Of a stretch of 64,000 nt of DNA, positions 17,857 through 27,238 are shown piece by piece (positions within the stretch are counted from its first letter, which is position 1; each line of letters starts with the position of its first letter). Below the pieces are notes generated by a model. The model ran no database searches. It had not been told where the DNA came from and saw only the letters and a program-made list of their open reading frames with translations. The stretch lies in NCBI RefSeq assembly GCF_002278035.1, contig NZ_CP022603.1:1307501-1371500 (forward strand), given 5' to 3'. The translations under genes and the position numbers were made by a program. The DNA is from Ochrobactrum quorumnocens. GTDB taxonomy: Bacteria; Pseudomonadota; Alphaproteobacteria; Rhizobiales; Rhizobiaceae.

Positions 17857-18654
17857 TTACTTGCGATACCAGCGAAGCGACATGCAGGAAAGGCCCGCAT
17901 CGATCTTGCCGATCTCCGTGGTCTTGAGCGGAACCACGTTATAGCCGCTCTTCTCCAGCAACTCGATGGTGCGTGGGAAATCCGAGCCGACCATCACGAC
18001 GTCATTGACGCGCAGCGCATTGGCAGCAGCTTCTTCGCCTTCTGGAACGATCAGCTGGCGAAGACCAGAGAATACGCCCGACTTTGCGAGACGGTTCGTC
18101 GAAAGAACAGTTTCTTCATCGACCAGCGAGCAGTCGGTTTTGAAATGAAGGACGCCTTCAGGGGTCGAGACAACCTCACCCTTGCGACCAATCTTATCGA
18201 GGCTGGCGATCAGGGCTGCTGCGCCTGCTTTGTCGGTACGAGCGGAAAGGCCGATCATGACGGTCTTCTGGGTCGTCAGAACGTCGCCGCCATCAGCAAA
18301 ACCTGGTTCCGGCAATTCAACAACCGTATCAAACATCTGGCGCAGCGTCGGTTCGATGACAGCTGTTTCACCAACGCGCGTAAGCGCACCTGGACGGAGC
18401 AGAATTGCACCTTCGGTGAAGACAAGTGCTGGGTCTTCGACGAAAATGGAATCTGGGAAATCTTCAAGTGCAGGAAGGATCGTAACCTCAACATCTGCGG
18501 CGCGCATGGCAGCGATATAAGCATCGTGCTCAGCTTTCACGCCTTCATAGGTCGGGTTGCCGGTATCCAGCGCGCGAAGACCATTTACCACCGAGCGCGA
18601 AGGCTCACGGACGATGATCGAATTAAACTCATAAACGGGTCTGTTAGAAGACAT
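17857..18654 (-). CDS. ddaH: Dimethylargininase (DDAH)
   Basis: A 265-residue amidinotransferase-superfamily hydrolase with the DDAH catalytic set: acidic residues in LEDFPDSIFVEDPA near residues 63-76 and DGGDVL at 121-126, His170 (VLHFKTDCS), and the nucleophile Cys257 (AGLSCMSLRW) close to the C-terminus. DDAH hydrolyses NG,NG-dimethylarginine or NG-monomethylarginine to citrulline and the methylamine. It is second in the operon, 32 bp after the CtlX-like gene, which could use the citrulline. An arginine-deiminase-like activity is the main alternative. Confidence 0.88.
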   Translation of the reverse strand: MSSNRPVYEFNSIIVREPSRSVVNGLRALDTGNPTYEGVKAEHDAYIAAMRAADVEVTILPALEDFPDSIFVEDPALVFTEGAILLRPGALTRVGETAVIEPTLRQMFDTVVELPEPGFADGGDVLTTQKTVMIGLSARTDKAGAAALIASLDKIGRKGEVVSTPEGVLHFKTDCSLVDEETVLSTNRLAKSGVFSGLRQLIVPEGEEAAANALRVNDVVMVGSDFPRTIELLEKSGYNVVPLKTTEIGKIDAGLSCMSLRWYRK

Positions 18655-18686
18655 GGAAGGTTACCCTCAATTTAGCTGGAGCCTAT

Positions 18687-19658
18687 CTACCCGGCTCTTG
18701 TTGTTGCGTAAAGCAAATGTGTGCCGTTTGTTGTGCGGCGTGAGAGATGAATGCCTGCGAGCATGCAGCGTACCGATCCACCTGCCAGCTCAATCGTTGG
18801 CACAGCGAAAGGCAAAAGCTTTGCAGTCTGCTCGATTGTCTCGATCTGAGCTTTGCTTAAAGCGGCGAAAGCGCGGGCCGAAAGGGCCAGAACGCGGCCG
18901 TCTTGGCCTTCGAGTTCGATGGCATTCCCGGCAAATTCACCGATCTGTTCCGCAGTGAGATGAATGACTGTGCGGCCTGTTTCCTGCAGGCGATCAACGA
19001 TCTCCTGTCGACGGGCCGGATCCGTAATCATATCGGTGCCGACCAGCGCGTAATCAGTGCCAATACACATCAGAACATTGGTGTGATAAATCGGCTTGCC
19101 TGACGAATCGAGCGCATCGAACACCATCGGTTCGAAATTGAAATGCGTGCAAAAGCGTTCAAGCGCTACCTCATTGGTGCGGTTGGACCGAGCTGCATAA
19201 GCAACACGTCCAATATGGTCGAGCACCATGGCGCCTGTGCCTTCGAGATAGAAGTGATCGCGTTCGAGACCCGAATAATCGATGACATCCTGAACGCGAT
19301 AGTCGCACTTCAGCATTTCGATGACGTCGGGACGGCGTTCCTTCTGTCGACTTTCCGAGAACATCGGATAAATGGCGACATGTCCGCCCGAATGGGTGGA
19401 AAACCAGTTATTGGGAAAAACCGAATCGGGCAGGGCATGGGTTTCATCTTCAAAGAGATGAACCGTTATGCCTGCATCGGCCAATCCCTCGGCCATGCCC
19501 GTCACTTCGTCGAAAGCTGCTTTTGCAACCATCTCAGCGGAACGGCGTTCGTCGACCGATTGAAACGCATTGTCCTTTGCGGTCTGCGCATTGGGGGTGA
19601 AGTGGTGTGGTCGGATCATAACGACCGATTTTGGGCTCTGTACAGACGGCCTGCTCAT
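18687..19658 (-). CDS. ctlX: CtlX-like citrulline hydrolase (amidinotransferase superfamily)
   Basis: 323 residues of the amidinotransferase-like family: VMIRPHHFTPNAQTAKDN at the start, DSVFPNNWFSTH near residue 81, LEGTGAMVLD near 145, YHTNVLMCIG near 195 (His) and a late cysteine in GGSVRCMLAGIHL. This set matches the CtlX group, described for citrulline breakdown in Francisella. It would turn citrulline into ornithine, ammonia and carbon dioxide, fitting between DDAH and ornithine cyclodeaminase. The start at 19658 (MSRPSVQS) is chosen over the longer frame to 19712 because it agrees with the family N-terminus. It is the first gene of the operon and divergent from an Lrp-type regulator. 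Confidence 0.78.
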   Translation of the reverse strand: MSRPSVQSPKSVVMIRPHHFTPNAQTAKDNAFQSVDERRSAEMVAKAAFDEVTGMAEGLADAGITVHLFEDETHALPDSVFPNNWFSTHSGGHVAIYPMFSESRQKERRPDVIEMLKCDYRVQDVIDYSGLERDHFYLEGTGAMVLDHIGRVAYAARSNRTNEVALERFCTHFNFEPMVFDALDSSGKPIYHTNVLMCIGTDYALVGTDMITDPARRQEIVDRLQETGRTVIHLTAEQIGEFAGNAIELEGQDGRVLALSARAFAALSKAQIETIEQTAKLLPFAVPTIELAGGSVRCMLAGIHLSRRTTNGTHLLYATTRAG

Positions 19659-19878
19659 TCTCAGACTATTCTCACGGCTGAAGCACGTCGCGAAAGACAT
19701 GCGTAAAAACAAAAATTTAAAGCGCTTATCGCATTACCAAGGGAACCGAATTCAGCGCGAACTGCGCAATGAGCATGGGTTGCGCGATCAGGTCGCTTTG
19801 ACAGCTCTCAAACATTCTCACACGCTCCTCCAGCAGCACTCCGAGAAACAGAGTAGGAGGGCATAAAGTCAGTTAAAA

Positions 19879-19940
19879 TTGTAAAACCGCTCGGTGAACT
19901 GTAAAAATTCTAGCAATTTGCACAGTCAAACTGTAAAAAA
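19879..19940. promoter_or_regulatory. Three phased TGTAAAA boxes, probable Lrp operator
   Basis: TTGTAAAA, CTGTAAAA and CTGTAAAA occur with their TGTAAAA cores at 19880, 19900 and 19932, about two and three helical turns apart, directly before the lrp-type gene start (19945) in the divergent gap to ctlX. Phased repeats of this kind suit oligomeric Lrp/AsnC binding. Confidence 0.5.
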
Positions 19941-19944
19941 TACT

Positions 19945-20370
19945 ATGCATATTTTTGACGAACTGGATCATAAGCTGATTGCCATTTTGCGAGAGGACGG
20001 ACGCGCGCCGCTTTCGAAACTGGCGACAATCCTTGGCGTTTCACGCGGCACCGTTCAGGCGCGTCTCGACCGCCTGCTCGAAACAGGTGCAGCACTTGGC
20101 TTCACGATCCGGGTTCGGCAGGATTACGATGATGGGGTTGTACACGCGATCATGCTGATCGAAGTGCAGGGTCGATCAACGACAAAAGTCATCAAGCTGT
20201 TGCGGGGATTGCCGCAGATACGCACTCTACATACGACCAATGGTTCATGGGATCTGGTGGCAGAAATCCATGCGGAAAGCCTGCACGAATTTGACCGCGT
20301 CTTGCGCGAAGTGCGAACGATCGAAGGCGTGCTGAACAGCGAAACCAGCATCCTGCTCAGTAGCGTATAA
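19945..20370 (+). CDS. Lrp/AsnC-family transcriptional regulator
   Basis: 141 residues. The N-terminal helix-turn-helix spans about residues 5-50 (LDHKLIAILREDGRAP, then LGVSRGTVQARLDRL) and the RAM ligand-binding domain follows (GFTIRV, HAIMLIEVQG, TTNGSWDLVAEI). The ATG at 19945 is chosen over the GTG at 19894. It is divergent from the ctlX-ddaH-ABC operon and convergent with ocd, so it probably controls arginine-family catabolism in response to an amino acid. It is clearly a paralogue of the regulator at 26644. Confidence 0.9.
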   Translation: MHIFDELDHKLIAILREDGRAPLSKLATILGVSRGTVQARLDRLLETGAALGFTIRVRQDYDDGVVHAIMLIEVQGRSTTKVIKLLRGLPQIRTLHTTNGSWDLVAEIHAESLHEFDRVLREVRTIEGVLNSETSILLSSV

Positions 20371-20378
20371 TAAAAAAA

Positions 20379-20400
20379 GCCGGTGGCTCTCACCACCGGT
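20379..20400. terminator. Bidirectional intrinsic terminator
   Basis: CCGGTGG-CTCTCA-CCACCGG flanked by an A-run on the left and T-residues on the right lies between the convergent lrp-type gene and ocd, so it can stop transcription both ways. Confidence 0.85.
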
Positions 20401-20413
20401 TTTACTATTTCCA

Positions 20414-21475
20414 TTAGGCCGCTTTTTTGATCGCCTTTTCACAGCGCAGCAGCATTCCGTAAAGGTCGCGCGGCTCATCGGGATCCGCGAGCATGTCGAG
20501 CTCGACATAGAGACCTGTTTCCTGCAACTTGCTGCGAACATAACGCAGCGCAGAAAAGTCTTCGATTGCGAAACCGACGCTGTCAAACAGCGTGATGGCA
20601 CGATCTGACGATCGGCCAGCAATTGCTCCGGTGATAACTTCCCATAGTTCTTTGACCGGATAATCGGCGTCAAGCTGCTGGATTTCGCCTTCAATACGGG
20701 TCTGCGGCGGGTATTCGACAAAAATGTCGGAGCGCAGCAAGATATCCTTGTTCAACTCGGTCTTGCCGGGGCAATCGCCGCCAACTGCGTTGATATGTAC
20801 GCCGGGCCCAACCATGTTGTCGCTCAGAATGGTCGCATATTGCTTATCAGCTGTGACCGTCGTGATGATATCGGCACCTTCAACGGCTTCCTGCGAGGTG
20901 GCGTGAATCGTAATCGAAAGGCCGTTATCGCTCAGATTGCGTGCGCAACGCTCGCTGGCAGAGCGATCAATGTCGAAAAGACGTAAGTTTTCGATCCCGA
21001 GAATAGCTTTGAACGCCAGAGCCTGAAACTCGCTCTGTGCGCCATTGCCGATGATCGTCATGGTCTTTGAATCTGGTCGGGCAAGATGTTTTGCGGCAAC
21101 TGCCGACATGGCTGCCGTGCGCAATGCCGTCAGGATCGTCATTTCGGTCAGCAGCATCGGATAGCCATTGCCAACATCAGCCAGCACACCAAAAGCAGTG
21201 ACAGTCTGACGACCTTCCTTGGTGTTTTTCGGATGGCCGTTCACGTATTTGAAGCCATAAAGCGTACCGTCACTCGTTGGCATCAACTCAATGACCCCTT
21301 CGTCAGAATGCGAGGCAACGCGTGGCGTCTTGTCGAACTGCTCCCAACGGCGGAAATCTTCCTCGATCACCGCAGCAAGTTCCTTGAGGAAGGTTTCGAC
21401 CCCCACCGTAAGCACAAGCTTCATCATGTGATCGACACTGACGAAGGGAACAATGTTCAGCTTTTCATTGGTCAT
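20414..21475 (-). CDS. ocd: Ornithine cyclodeaminase
   Basis: A 353-residue member of the ornithine cyclodeaminase/mu-crystallin family. It shows TLYGFKYVNGHPKN near residue 71 (substrate Lys), the LTALRTAAMSAVAAKHLAR helix near 113, the NAD-binding IIGNGAQSEFQA near 140, DIDRSASERCA and the catalytic-type NAVGGDCPGKTEL near 228. It converts ornithine to proline plus ammonia using NAD. It is 37 bp after rocB and closes the route from citrulline to proline. An AAGGA site precedes the ATG. Confidence 0.92.
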   Translation of the reverse strand: MTNEKLNIVPFVSVDHMMKLVLTVGVETFLKELAAVIEEDFRRWEQFDKTPRVASHSDEGVIELMPTSDGTLYGFKYVNGHPKNTKEGRQTVTAFGVLADVGNGYPMLLTEMTILTALRTAAMSAVAAKHLARPDSKTMTIIGNGAQSEFQALAFKAILGIENLRLFDIDRSASERCARNLSDNGLSITIHATSQEAVEGADIITTVTADKQYATILSDNMVGPGVHINAVGGDCPGKTELNKDILLRSDIFVEYPPQTRIEGEIQQLDADYPVKELWEVITGAIAGRSSDRAITLFDSVGFAIEDFSALRYVRSKLQETGLYVELDMLADPDEPRDLYGMLLRCEKAIKKAA

Positions 21476-21512
21476 GATTCTAATCCTTTATCGGATGAAT
21501 TCGCGCTGAACT

Positions 21513-23207
21513 TCAGACACGCTTCGACAAAAACTCTTCCGCAATCATCGAAACGATCTGCGGCAGCACTTCAAAGGCGTAAGGCGCGTGTACGCGCTCC
21601 AGCTTCTGATGGAACTCACGACCCCAAGGGCCGATATTGACCACCGGAAAACGCAACGCGTCACCGGCTGGATGATCAACAAGGCGCGCAACCGGCGTAT
21701 TGTTTGAAACGATGTCCTGACCAAGTGTTGCCTGCCCCAAGAAGCTCATGTCAGAGATGCCCTGGAAATGCGGCTTCCACACAAGCGACTGATCCGGGAA
21801 GGCCGCAAATGTCTGCATCGTTGTGTCGATTGCCTGTTTGAAAGCGCGATCATTGGCCTGAGCATCGTCGAGATGGCTTGCTGGATAATGCAGCCCTGCA
21901 AAACCAACCACAACGGCCGGGCCCGATAGATGTGCAACGCCGACAAGCCACTCGGTCAACTGACGACTGACCGATAGCGGATTGTCGATATCGGCAAGGC
22001 GCTTTTCCTGCGCGCTGTAAAGCGCTTCGAATTTCTCACCGGCAACATCGGCAGCCATCGCGCGCAGCTGCTCGAATGTGATGAGCTTTGGTGCTGCTGG
22101 AATTGCGCCTGCACGTTTGCCAATCAACTGGCCGAAAGCTTCTGATTGTGCTGCAAAGTGTTCCACAGCCTCTGTCGCGCCCGCCTGCACTTCACTCTTA
22201 AAACGACTGAACAGCTCGTCAGCAGTCATGGCATGATAAAGCCAGTTGAGCGCGATCCAGAAGCGTTCAGGCGTCGTTACTTCATAGCCGTCGCGGAGGT
22301 CTTTTGCCTCAAGGCAGATAGGCGGCGGCGAAATGTCATTTTCATCGCGATCAGCGAGCGCTGCATTGCCTTCAAAGCGCGCCAGAATGCTGGCGGCCAT
22401 CGCCTGTGCGCTAACACCTTCATAAGGGTAGCTTGCATGCGAGCTCAATCCGATGATCAGCGCAAAGGGTAACAGCTTTCCGATGGTGCCCGCATAGACT
22501 GCGCGGCCTTCGCTGCCATCGCCCTGGTCGGACGTCACGTCGAGATTAATTGCTGCTGAGATCTCAATGTCGAAATCCCGGGCAATAGTCGGCATCGCAT
22601 TGCGCATTGAGCGCATGCCGCGGCTTTCACGCTCTTCGTCCGGTGTAAAAACCAGCAGCAGATTGCCACTGCGATCAGGATCGGCTGCGAATTTCTCGGC
22701 ACACGCAATACCGACCGCAAGGCCACTTTTCATATCAAGCAAGCCACGACCGGGAAGGAAATCGCCGCTGAGCAAATCTTCAAGCGCGCGTTCTTCCTGA
22801 GCGGAACGGGCGCGCTTCGACAGATCTTTGATGAGCGCGTCTTTGAGGTTGCGGCTGTCGCAAGCAAGCGACTTGAGCTCGTGATAATTATCAGTCGCAA
22901 CCGTATCGAAATGGCCTGCAAGTGCGAGCGTGCGTTTGCCGTTACCGCGGACCAGCGCAACCACATTATGCGTCAGCGGATCGCCATGGCTTGCAACAGT
23001 ACGAATATTGTCCGGGTTTTGCTGGAAATATGGAATTTCCTTCAACAGCCTAACAAGTTGATCGGAAAACTCGGCCTCGCCGGGCGTACCGGTTTCGCTG
23101 CCCCAGCCAACCATGCGCAGGGCCAGCTCTTCGACGTGTTGCGCATTAATATGGTTGTGCGCCGTCGTTACGGCGTTTTGCGCGCCGTTTGAAACATTCG
23201 CAGTCAT
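21513..23207 (-). CDS. rocB: RocB-like M20 family peptidase
   Basis: A 564-residue M20-fold protein. Metal motifs read LALAGHFDTVATD near residue 94, GRGLLDMKSGLAVG near 153, TPDEERESRGM near 188, and the family tail GPWGREFHQKLERVHAPYAF near 530. Size and tail match RocB of Bacillus, a protein linked by context to arginine use whose reaction is not settled. It lies between an amino acid ABC operon and ocd, so hydrolysis of an imported acyl- or peptidyl-arginine/ornithine is likely. A GGAG site precedes the ATG. Confidence 0.85.
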   Translation of the reverse strand: MTANVSNGAQNAVTTAHNHINAQHVEELALRMVGWGSETGTPGEAEFSDQLVRLLKEIPYFQQNPDNIRTVASHGDPLTHNVVALVRGNGKRTLALAGHFDTVATDNYHELKSLACDSRNLKDALIKDLSKRARSAQEERALEDLLSGDFLPGRGLLDMKSGLAVGIACAEKFAADPDRSGNLLLVFTPDEERESRGMRSMRNAMPTIARDFDIEISAAINLDVTSDQGDGSEGRAVYAGTIGKLLPFALIIGLSSHASYPYEGVSAQAMAASILARFEGNAALADRDENDISPPPICLEAKDLRDGYEVTTPERFWIALNWLYHAMTADELFSRFKSEVQAGATEAVEHFAAQSEAFGQLIGKRAGAIPAAPKLITFEQLRAMAADVAGEKFEALYSAQEKRLADIDNPLSVSRQLTEWLVGVAHLSGPAVVVGFAGLHYPASHLDDAQANDRAFKQAIDTTMQTFAAFPDQSLVWKPHFQGISDMSFLGQATLGQDIVSNNTPVARLVDHPAGDALRFPVVNIGPWGREFHQKLERVHAPYAFEVLPQIVSMIAEEFLSKRV

Positions 23208-23334
23208 GAACTCTAGTCTCCGTCGATTAGAGCATATTCCGAGACGATAGAAATACGCTGCAGAATATAAGTTTTAAGATGCCGATCTCATCGAACCGGC
23301 GGTAACTATATGAATCTAGTCGATTTTCTGAATT

Positions 23335-23378
23335 TGACGTTTGAACGGGCGTGGATGTCAGTCGGGATTCAAACGTCA
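23335..23378. promoter_or_regulatory. Long inverted repeat between ABC ATPase and rocB
   Basis: TGACGTTTGAA and its exact complement TTCAAACGTCA are separated by 22 bp, just downstream of the ATPase gene and about 130 bp before rocB on the minus strand. There is no T-run, so it is more likely an operator or an mRNA-processing hairpin than a terminator. Confidence 0.5.
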
Positions 23379-23389
23379 CATTCAATCCA

Positions 23390-24154
23390 CTAGTGTGAAA
23401 GATGCTTACGCAGGAATGCCCGCGTCCGCTCTTCCTTGGGGGTAGAGAGGACTTGCTGCGGCAGACCTTGTTCAACCACCACACCACCGTCCATGAACAT
23501 CACATGGTCGGAAACTTCCGCCGCAAAGCGCATTTCGTGTGTCACGATCAACATGGTCATGTGCTCATTTGCGAGCTGCTTCATGACTTGATTGACTTCC
23601 TCAACCAGCTCCGGATCGAGCGCAGAGGTTGCTTCATCAAAAAGCATGACCTTGGGCTGCATCGCCAAAGCGCGGGCAATCGCGACACGCTGTTTCTGAC
23701 CACCCGAAAGACGTGCCGGATAGGCATTACCCTTATCGACAAGGCCGACCTTGGCGAGCAGATTGTTGGCGCGTTCCAGTGCTTCGCTGCGCGAAAGCCC
23801 TTTGAGGCGCATTGGGCCAATCATGATGTTTTGCAGCACGGTCAAATGCGGAAACAGGTTAAACTGTTGGAAAACCATCCCCATTTCCTGACGGATATGG
23901 TTGATGTGCTTTTCAAAAGCGCGCCCTTTGAGCGGGCGATTGACCTGATTGCCATCAAGCCAGATTTCTCCGCTTGACGTTTCTTCCAGCATATTGATCG
24001 AGCGCAGCAGTGTGCTTTTTCCCGATCCGCTGGGGCCAATAATGGAAACGATCTTGCCTCGTGCGACAGTCAGGTCGATGCCTTTCAGCACCTCATGTTC
24101 GCCATAGGATTTCCTGATCTGACGCAATTCGATCATGGGGGTCTGTGTGTTCAT
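23390..24154 (-). CDS. Polar amino acid ABC transporter ATPase (second system)
   Basis: About 254 residues of GlnQ/HisP type: Walker [10 protein letters not shown], signature [15 protein letters not shown], Walker [15 protein letters not shown] and VTHEM. The ATG at 24154 overlaps the permease stop (ATGA), so translation is coupled; the longer frame to 24196 is not needed. Note DEATSALD instead of DEPTSALD, a harmless variant. It completes the importer encoded from 26392 downwards. Confidence 0.92.
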   Translation of the reverse strand: MNTQTPMIELRQIRKSYGEHEVLKGIDLTVARGKIVSIIGPSGSGKSTLLRSINMLEETSSGEIWLDGNQVNRPLKGRAFEKHINHIRQEMGMVFQQFNLFPHLTVLQNIMIGPMRLKGLSRSEALERANNLLAKVGLVDKGNAYPARLSGGQKQRVAIARALAMQPKVMLFDEATSALDPELVEEVNQVMKQLANEHMTMLIVTHEMRFAAEVSDHVMFMDGGVVVEQGLPQQVLSTPKEERTRAFLRKHLSH

Positions 24155-24807
24155 CGGATAGCTTCCGCTTTCTTGGCCGCTTTGCTCAAACCCCATTCCA
24201 TCAAGAGATTGACGAGGTAATAGAGCACGGCTGCAACGAAGTAGAACTCAAAGGGGCGATAGGTTTCGCTTATGGCGCGTTGCGCATTCAGCACCAGTTC
24301 TGTGATGCCGAGCACGGAGAGAACGGCTGTGTCCTTGAGCAGAATGATGCTGTTATTGCCAACCTGCGGCAGAGCCGTGAGGATCGCCTGTGGGATGATG
24401 AAATAGCGAAGCGACGATCCGTGGCTGAAACCAAGCGACCGGGCGGCTTCCATCTGTCCTTCGTCGACGCTCTCAAGCGATGCGCGGAAAATATCGGCAT
24501 TATAGGCTGCATAATGCATGCCAAGGCCAAACACGCCGGTCCAGAACGCTGGCACCATGATCCCGATCTGCGAAAGGCCATAATAGAGCAGATAGAGCTG
24601 CAAGAGCAATGGCGTTCCCATGAAAAGGAAAACAACACCGCGCACAGGCAGGCTGATTATTTTAGGCGCATGAAGCGTGATGATTGCGATCAGAATACCG
24701 AGCACAATGCTGATCACACCAGCCAGTACGGTAATCAAAACGGTCCAGAGCAGACCAATCAACATCAATTCCAGATAAGACGGAACAACGGTGAAATCCA
24801 GACTCAT
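24151..24807 (-). CDS. Polar amino acid ABC transporter permease
   Basis: 218 residues with about five helices, [19 protein letters not shown] and the EAA loop [18 protein letters not shown]. It overlaps the next permease gene upstream by 4 nt and the ATPase gene downstream by 4 nt, so the three are translationally coupled. Confidence 0.92.
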   Translation of the reverse strand: MSLDFTVVPSYLELMLIGLLWTVLITVLAGVISIVLGILIAIITLHAPKIISLPVRGVVFLFMGTPLLLQLYLLYYGLSQIGIMVPAFWTGVFGLGMHYAAYNADIFRASLESVDEGQMEAARSLGFSHGSSLRYFIIPQAILTALPQVGNNSIILLKDTAVLSVLGITELVLNAQRAISETYRPFEFYFVAAVLYYLVNLLMEWGLSKAAKKAEAIR

Positions 24808-25466
24808 GCTTCCGCCCTCCTGTCAGCATTGAAAAAGATTTCAAAGCCGCGGATGATCAGTGAAATGATAGCGATGATGACGATGTACGCAGCACCGGCA
24901 ATCGCAAAAACCTCAAATGGCTTGTATGTCGAAGTGACAAAGCGCTGAGCAGTGTAGGTCAGTTCCACCACGCCAATTGTTGAAACGAGCGCGGTGCTCT
25001 TGGTCAGGATGACCGTATTGACGCCAAGCGAACGGATCATGAGCGGAGCCGCCTGCGGCAGAATGAAAAGCCGCATGGTTCCGGCCCTGCCAAAGCCCAG
25101 CGAACGCGCCGCTTCGTTCTGGCCTTTATCGACCGCCAGAATTGCTCCGCGCATTCCTTCAGACATATAGGCGCCGATGTTGAAACCCATCGTGATGACA
25201 CCCGCCACAAACGGGGTAAATTCAAAACCAAACTGCGGGCCGCCAAAGAAAACAAGGAACAGCTGCACCAGAAGCGGTGTACCGCGCATGATGCTGATAT
25301 AGCCGATGGCGATCCAGCGAATAGGCGCATAGCGCGAGAAGCGCGCCATGACGAGAAGGCTGGCAACAACGAGGCCAATCAGCAGCGATACGATAGTCAG
25401 TTGGACTGTGACCCAGGCCGATTCAACAATGAAGGGAAAAATCCGCCCGATAAGTGCGATATCCAT
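24804..25466 (-). CDS. Polar amino acid ABC transporter permease
   Basis: 220 residues with membrane helices, MRGTPLLVQLFLVFFG and the EAA loop [25 protein letters not shown] ribosome-binding site precedes the ATG. It is separated from the binding-protein gene by about 150 bp containing a stem-loop. Confidence 0.92.
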   Translation of the reverse strand: MDIALIGRIFPFIVESAWVTVQLTIVSLLIGLVVASLLVMARFSRYAPIRWIAIGYISIMRGTPLLVQLFLVFFGGPQFGFEFTPFVAGVITMGFNIGAYMSEGMRGAILAVDKGQNEAARSLGFGRAGTMRLFILPQAAPLMIRSLGVNTVILTKSTALVSTIGVVELTYTAQRFVTSTYKPFEVFAIAGAAYIVIIAIISLIIRGFEIFFNADRRAEA

Positions 25467-25579
25467 CCTTCAACCTTTCTGCTCCATCAGGAAGAAATCT
25501 CCTATGGCGCATATGTCTCTCAGCCAAAGGGCTGGCGAGAAGCTGTAAAGCAGAGTTTAGGGACTATTAATCGGAAGTG

Positions 25580-25599
25580 GGGCAGCTCACTTGCTGCCC
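25580..25599. terminator. Stem-loop after second binding-protein gene
   Basis: GGGCAGC-TCACTT-GCTGCCC lies about 20 bp past the binding-protein stop on the minus strand, before its permeases. It mirrors the stem-loop at 16912-16935 in the other importer operon and probably sets the binding protein to permease ratio. Confidence 0.6.
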
Positions 25600-25618
25600 T
25601 CACCCGAAACAGTTCGAA

Positions 25619-26392
25619 TTAGCGGATATCCACACCAATCCATTTTTCGGAAATGGCCTTATATGTGCCATCAGCCATCATATCGTCGAGCGCCTTTTGC
25701 ATGGCAGCCTGAAGCTCCGGATTGTTCTTGCGAACCGCAATACCGATATCGTAACGCGGCAGCTGATCGTCCTTCACCTGTTCAATCGGCGCATTGCTCT
25801 TACCTATGGCGACAAGCACAGGAACGTCATCGGCGACAACGGCATCGATACGACCCGAGCCAAGATCGAGAAGCATTTCAGGCAGGCCCTTATAGGTGCG
25901 GACTTCATATTTGCCCTGCTCACGAACCCATTTTTCGGAGGTTTCGCCCAGCGTCACACCGATTGTCTTGCCTTCCAGTTCGCTAAGCGACTTGACCGTA
26001 TCACCCTTGCGAATGAACAGCGCCAGGCCCGAACGATAGTAAGGTCCGACGAAGTTGATTGCCTTCTTGCGTTCTTCAGTGATGCCCATCGAACCAACGA
26101 TCGTGTCGTAACGACCGGTCACGAGACCTGCAATGATGCCGTCCCAGGCCGTGGTTACGATTTCAGGTTCTGCCTTCAGGCGACGTGCGATTTCCGAGCC
26201 TATATCGACGTCAAAGCCGACAACCTTATTGCTCTCATCGACAAAGCTGAACGGAGGGAACACACCCGAAAGGGCAATCGTCATCTTGCCTTTGTTCTGA
26301 ATCTTTTCCAGATCGTCGGCTTTTGCTGTGTTCAAGGAAACACAAATGCCTAGCGCCACAAGGGCGGTAGAAAAAAGTTTGGCAAATTTCAT
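25619..26392 (-). CDS. Polar amino acid ABC transporter substrate-binding protein (second system)
   Basis: 257 residues with a signal peptide ending near TAKA-DD and a type II binding fold: MTIALSGVFPPFSFVD, VGFDVDIGSEIARRL, AWDGIIAGLVTGRYDTIVGSMGIT and TEERKKAINFVGPYYRSG. First gene of the importer-rocB-ocd operon and divergent from the Lrp-type regulator at 26644. The ligand is probably ornithine, arginine or a derivative, by context only. Confidence 0.9.
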   Translation of the reverse strand: MKFAKLFSTALVALGICVSLNTAKADDLEKIQNKGKMTIALSGVFPPFSFVDESNKVVGFDVDIGSEIARRLKAEPEIVTTAWDGIIAGLVTGRYDTIVGSMGITEERKKAINFVGPYYRSGLALFIRKGDTVKSLSELEGKTIGVTLGETSEKWVREQGKYEVRTYKGLPEMLLDLGSGRIDAVVADDVPVLVAIGKSNAPIEQVKDDQLPRYDIGIAVRKNNPELQAAMQKALDDMMADGTYKAISEKWIGVDIR

Positions 26393-26599
26393 GTTGAAGG
26401 TTCCCCTACGAAAGCCCCGTTTTGGAGCTACATTTTAACGCTATCTTCGCGACCTTGTATCCGGCCTGAACAGGGATTTGCGCAACGCTCCTATCACTTC
26501 GTTCGTATTAGAAGCTGCTGTTGCATTCCCCTTGGCAAAATCATTATCTGCAATCAGATTGACAAAAAAGAATATAAAGTGATTATTTTTATAAAATAG

Positions 26600-26613
26600 T
26601 GACGATATCGTCA
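26600..26613. promoter_or_regulatory. Palindrome in divergent gap, probable Lrp-type operator
   Basis: TGACGATATCGTCA is a perfect 14-bp palindrome 30 bp before the regulator ATG at 26644, in the AT-rich 250-bp gap that also holds the promoter of the ABC-rocB-ocd operon. Confidence 0.5.
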
Positions 26614-26643
26614 GTCGAACTTACTTTAAAGAAAGTCACTGCC

Positions 26644-27060
26644 ATGGATGAGCTGGACAAGAGACTGGTCACGGAGCTTCGGATCAACGGTCGCGCTTCT
26701 GTTCCACAGCTCGCGGAACTGTTAGGCGTTGCACGAGCCACAGCGCAAAAACGTCTCGACCGGCTGATTGCCAATGGCGACATCAAAGGCTTCACGATCC
26801 GCGTTCGCGATGACATCGGCAAGGATCAGATACGTGCCTTCATGCTTATCGAAATGTCAGGCTCGTCGCTAAAAGCAACAATCAGCGCAATCAAGCGTGT
26901 CCCGGGCCTGACCGGTGTCTTCAACACCAATGGCATCTGGGATGTGATTGCAGAGCTGGAGGTTTCGACCATTTCCGAACTTAATGAGGTGATTTCGACA
27001 ATCCGCTCGCTTCAGGGCGTCAGCAAAAGCGAAACATTCATCATGCTCGGCCCGGCATAA
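26644..27060 (+). CDS. Lrp/AsnC-family transcriptional regulator
   Basis: 138 residues with the same layout as the paralogue at 19945: helix-turn-helix (LVTELRINGRAS, LGVARATAQKRLDRL), then GFTIRV and the RAM domain (AFMLIEMSG, NTNGIWDVIAEL). The ATG at 26644 is chosen; a GTG at 26599 is also in frame but lies inside the operator region. It is divergent from the second importer operon, which it likely regulates, with ProP downstream. Confidence 0.9.
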   Translation: MDELDKRLVTELRINGRASVPQLAELLGVARATAQKRLDRLIANGDIKGFTIRVRDDIGKDQIRAFMLIEMSGSSLKATISAIKRVPGLTGVFNTNGIWDVIAELEVSTISELNEVISTIRSLQGVSKSETFIMLGPA

Positions 27061-27238
27061 CACAATCTGCCGCCTTCTTTGCCGACTATTTATAAGCCTT
27101 ATCGGAACCAAAACAGACGCCAACTCGTTACCCGCTCAAATCGACTGAACGAAGAAGCGGCCAATGCATGTTCTATAATGCAGGGCCGCTGTTCTGTTGC
27201 GTGAGATACGATAACAAAACGCATAAAGGCGGTGGCGA

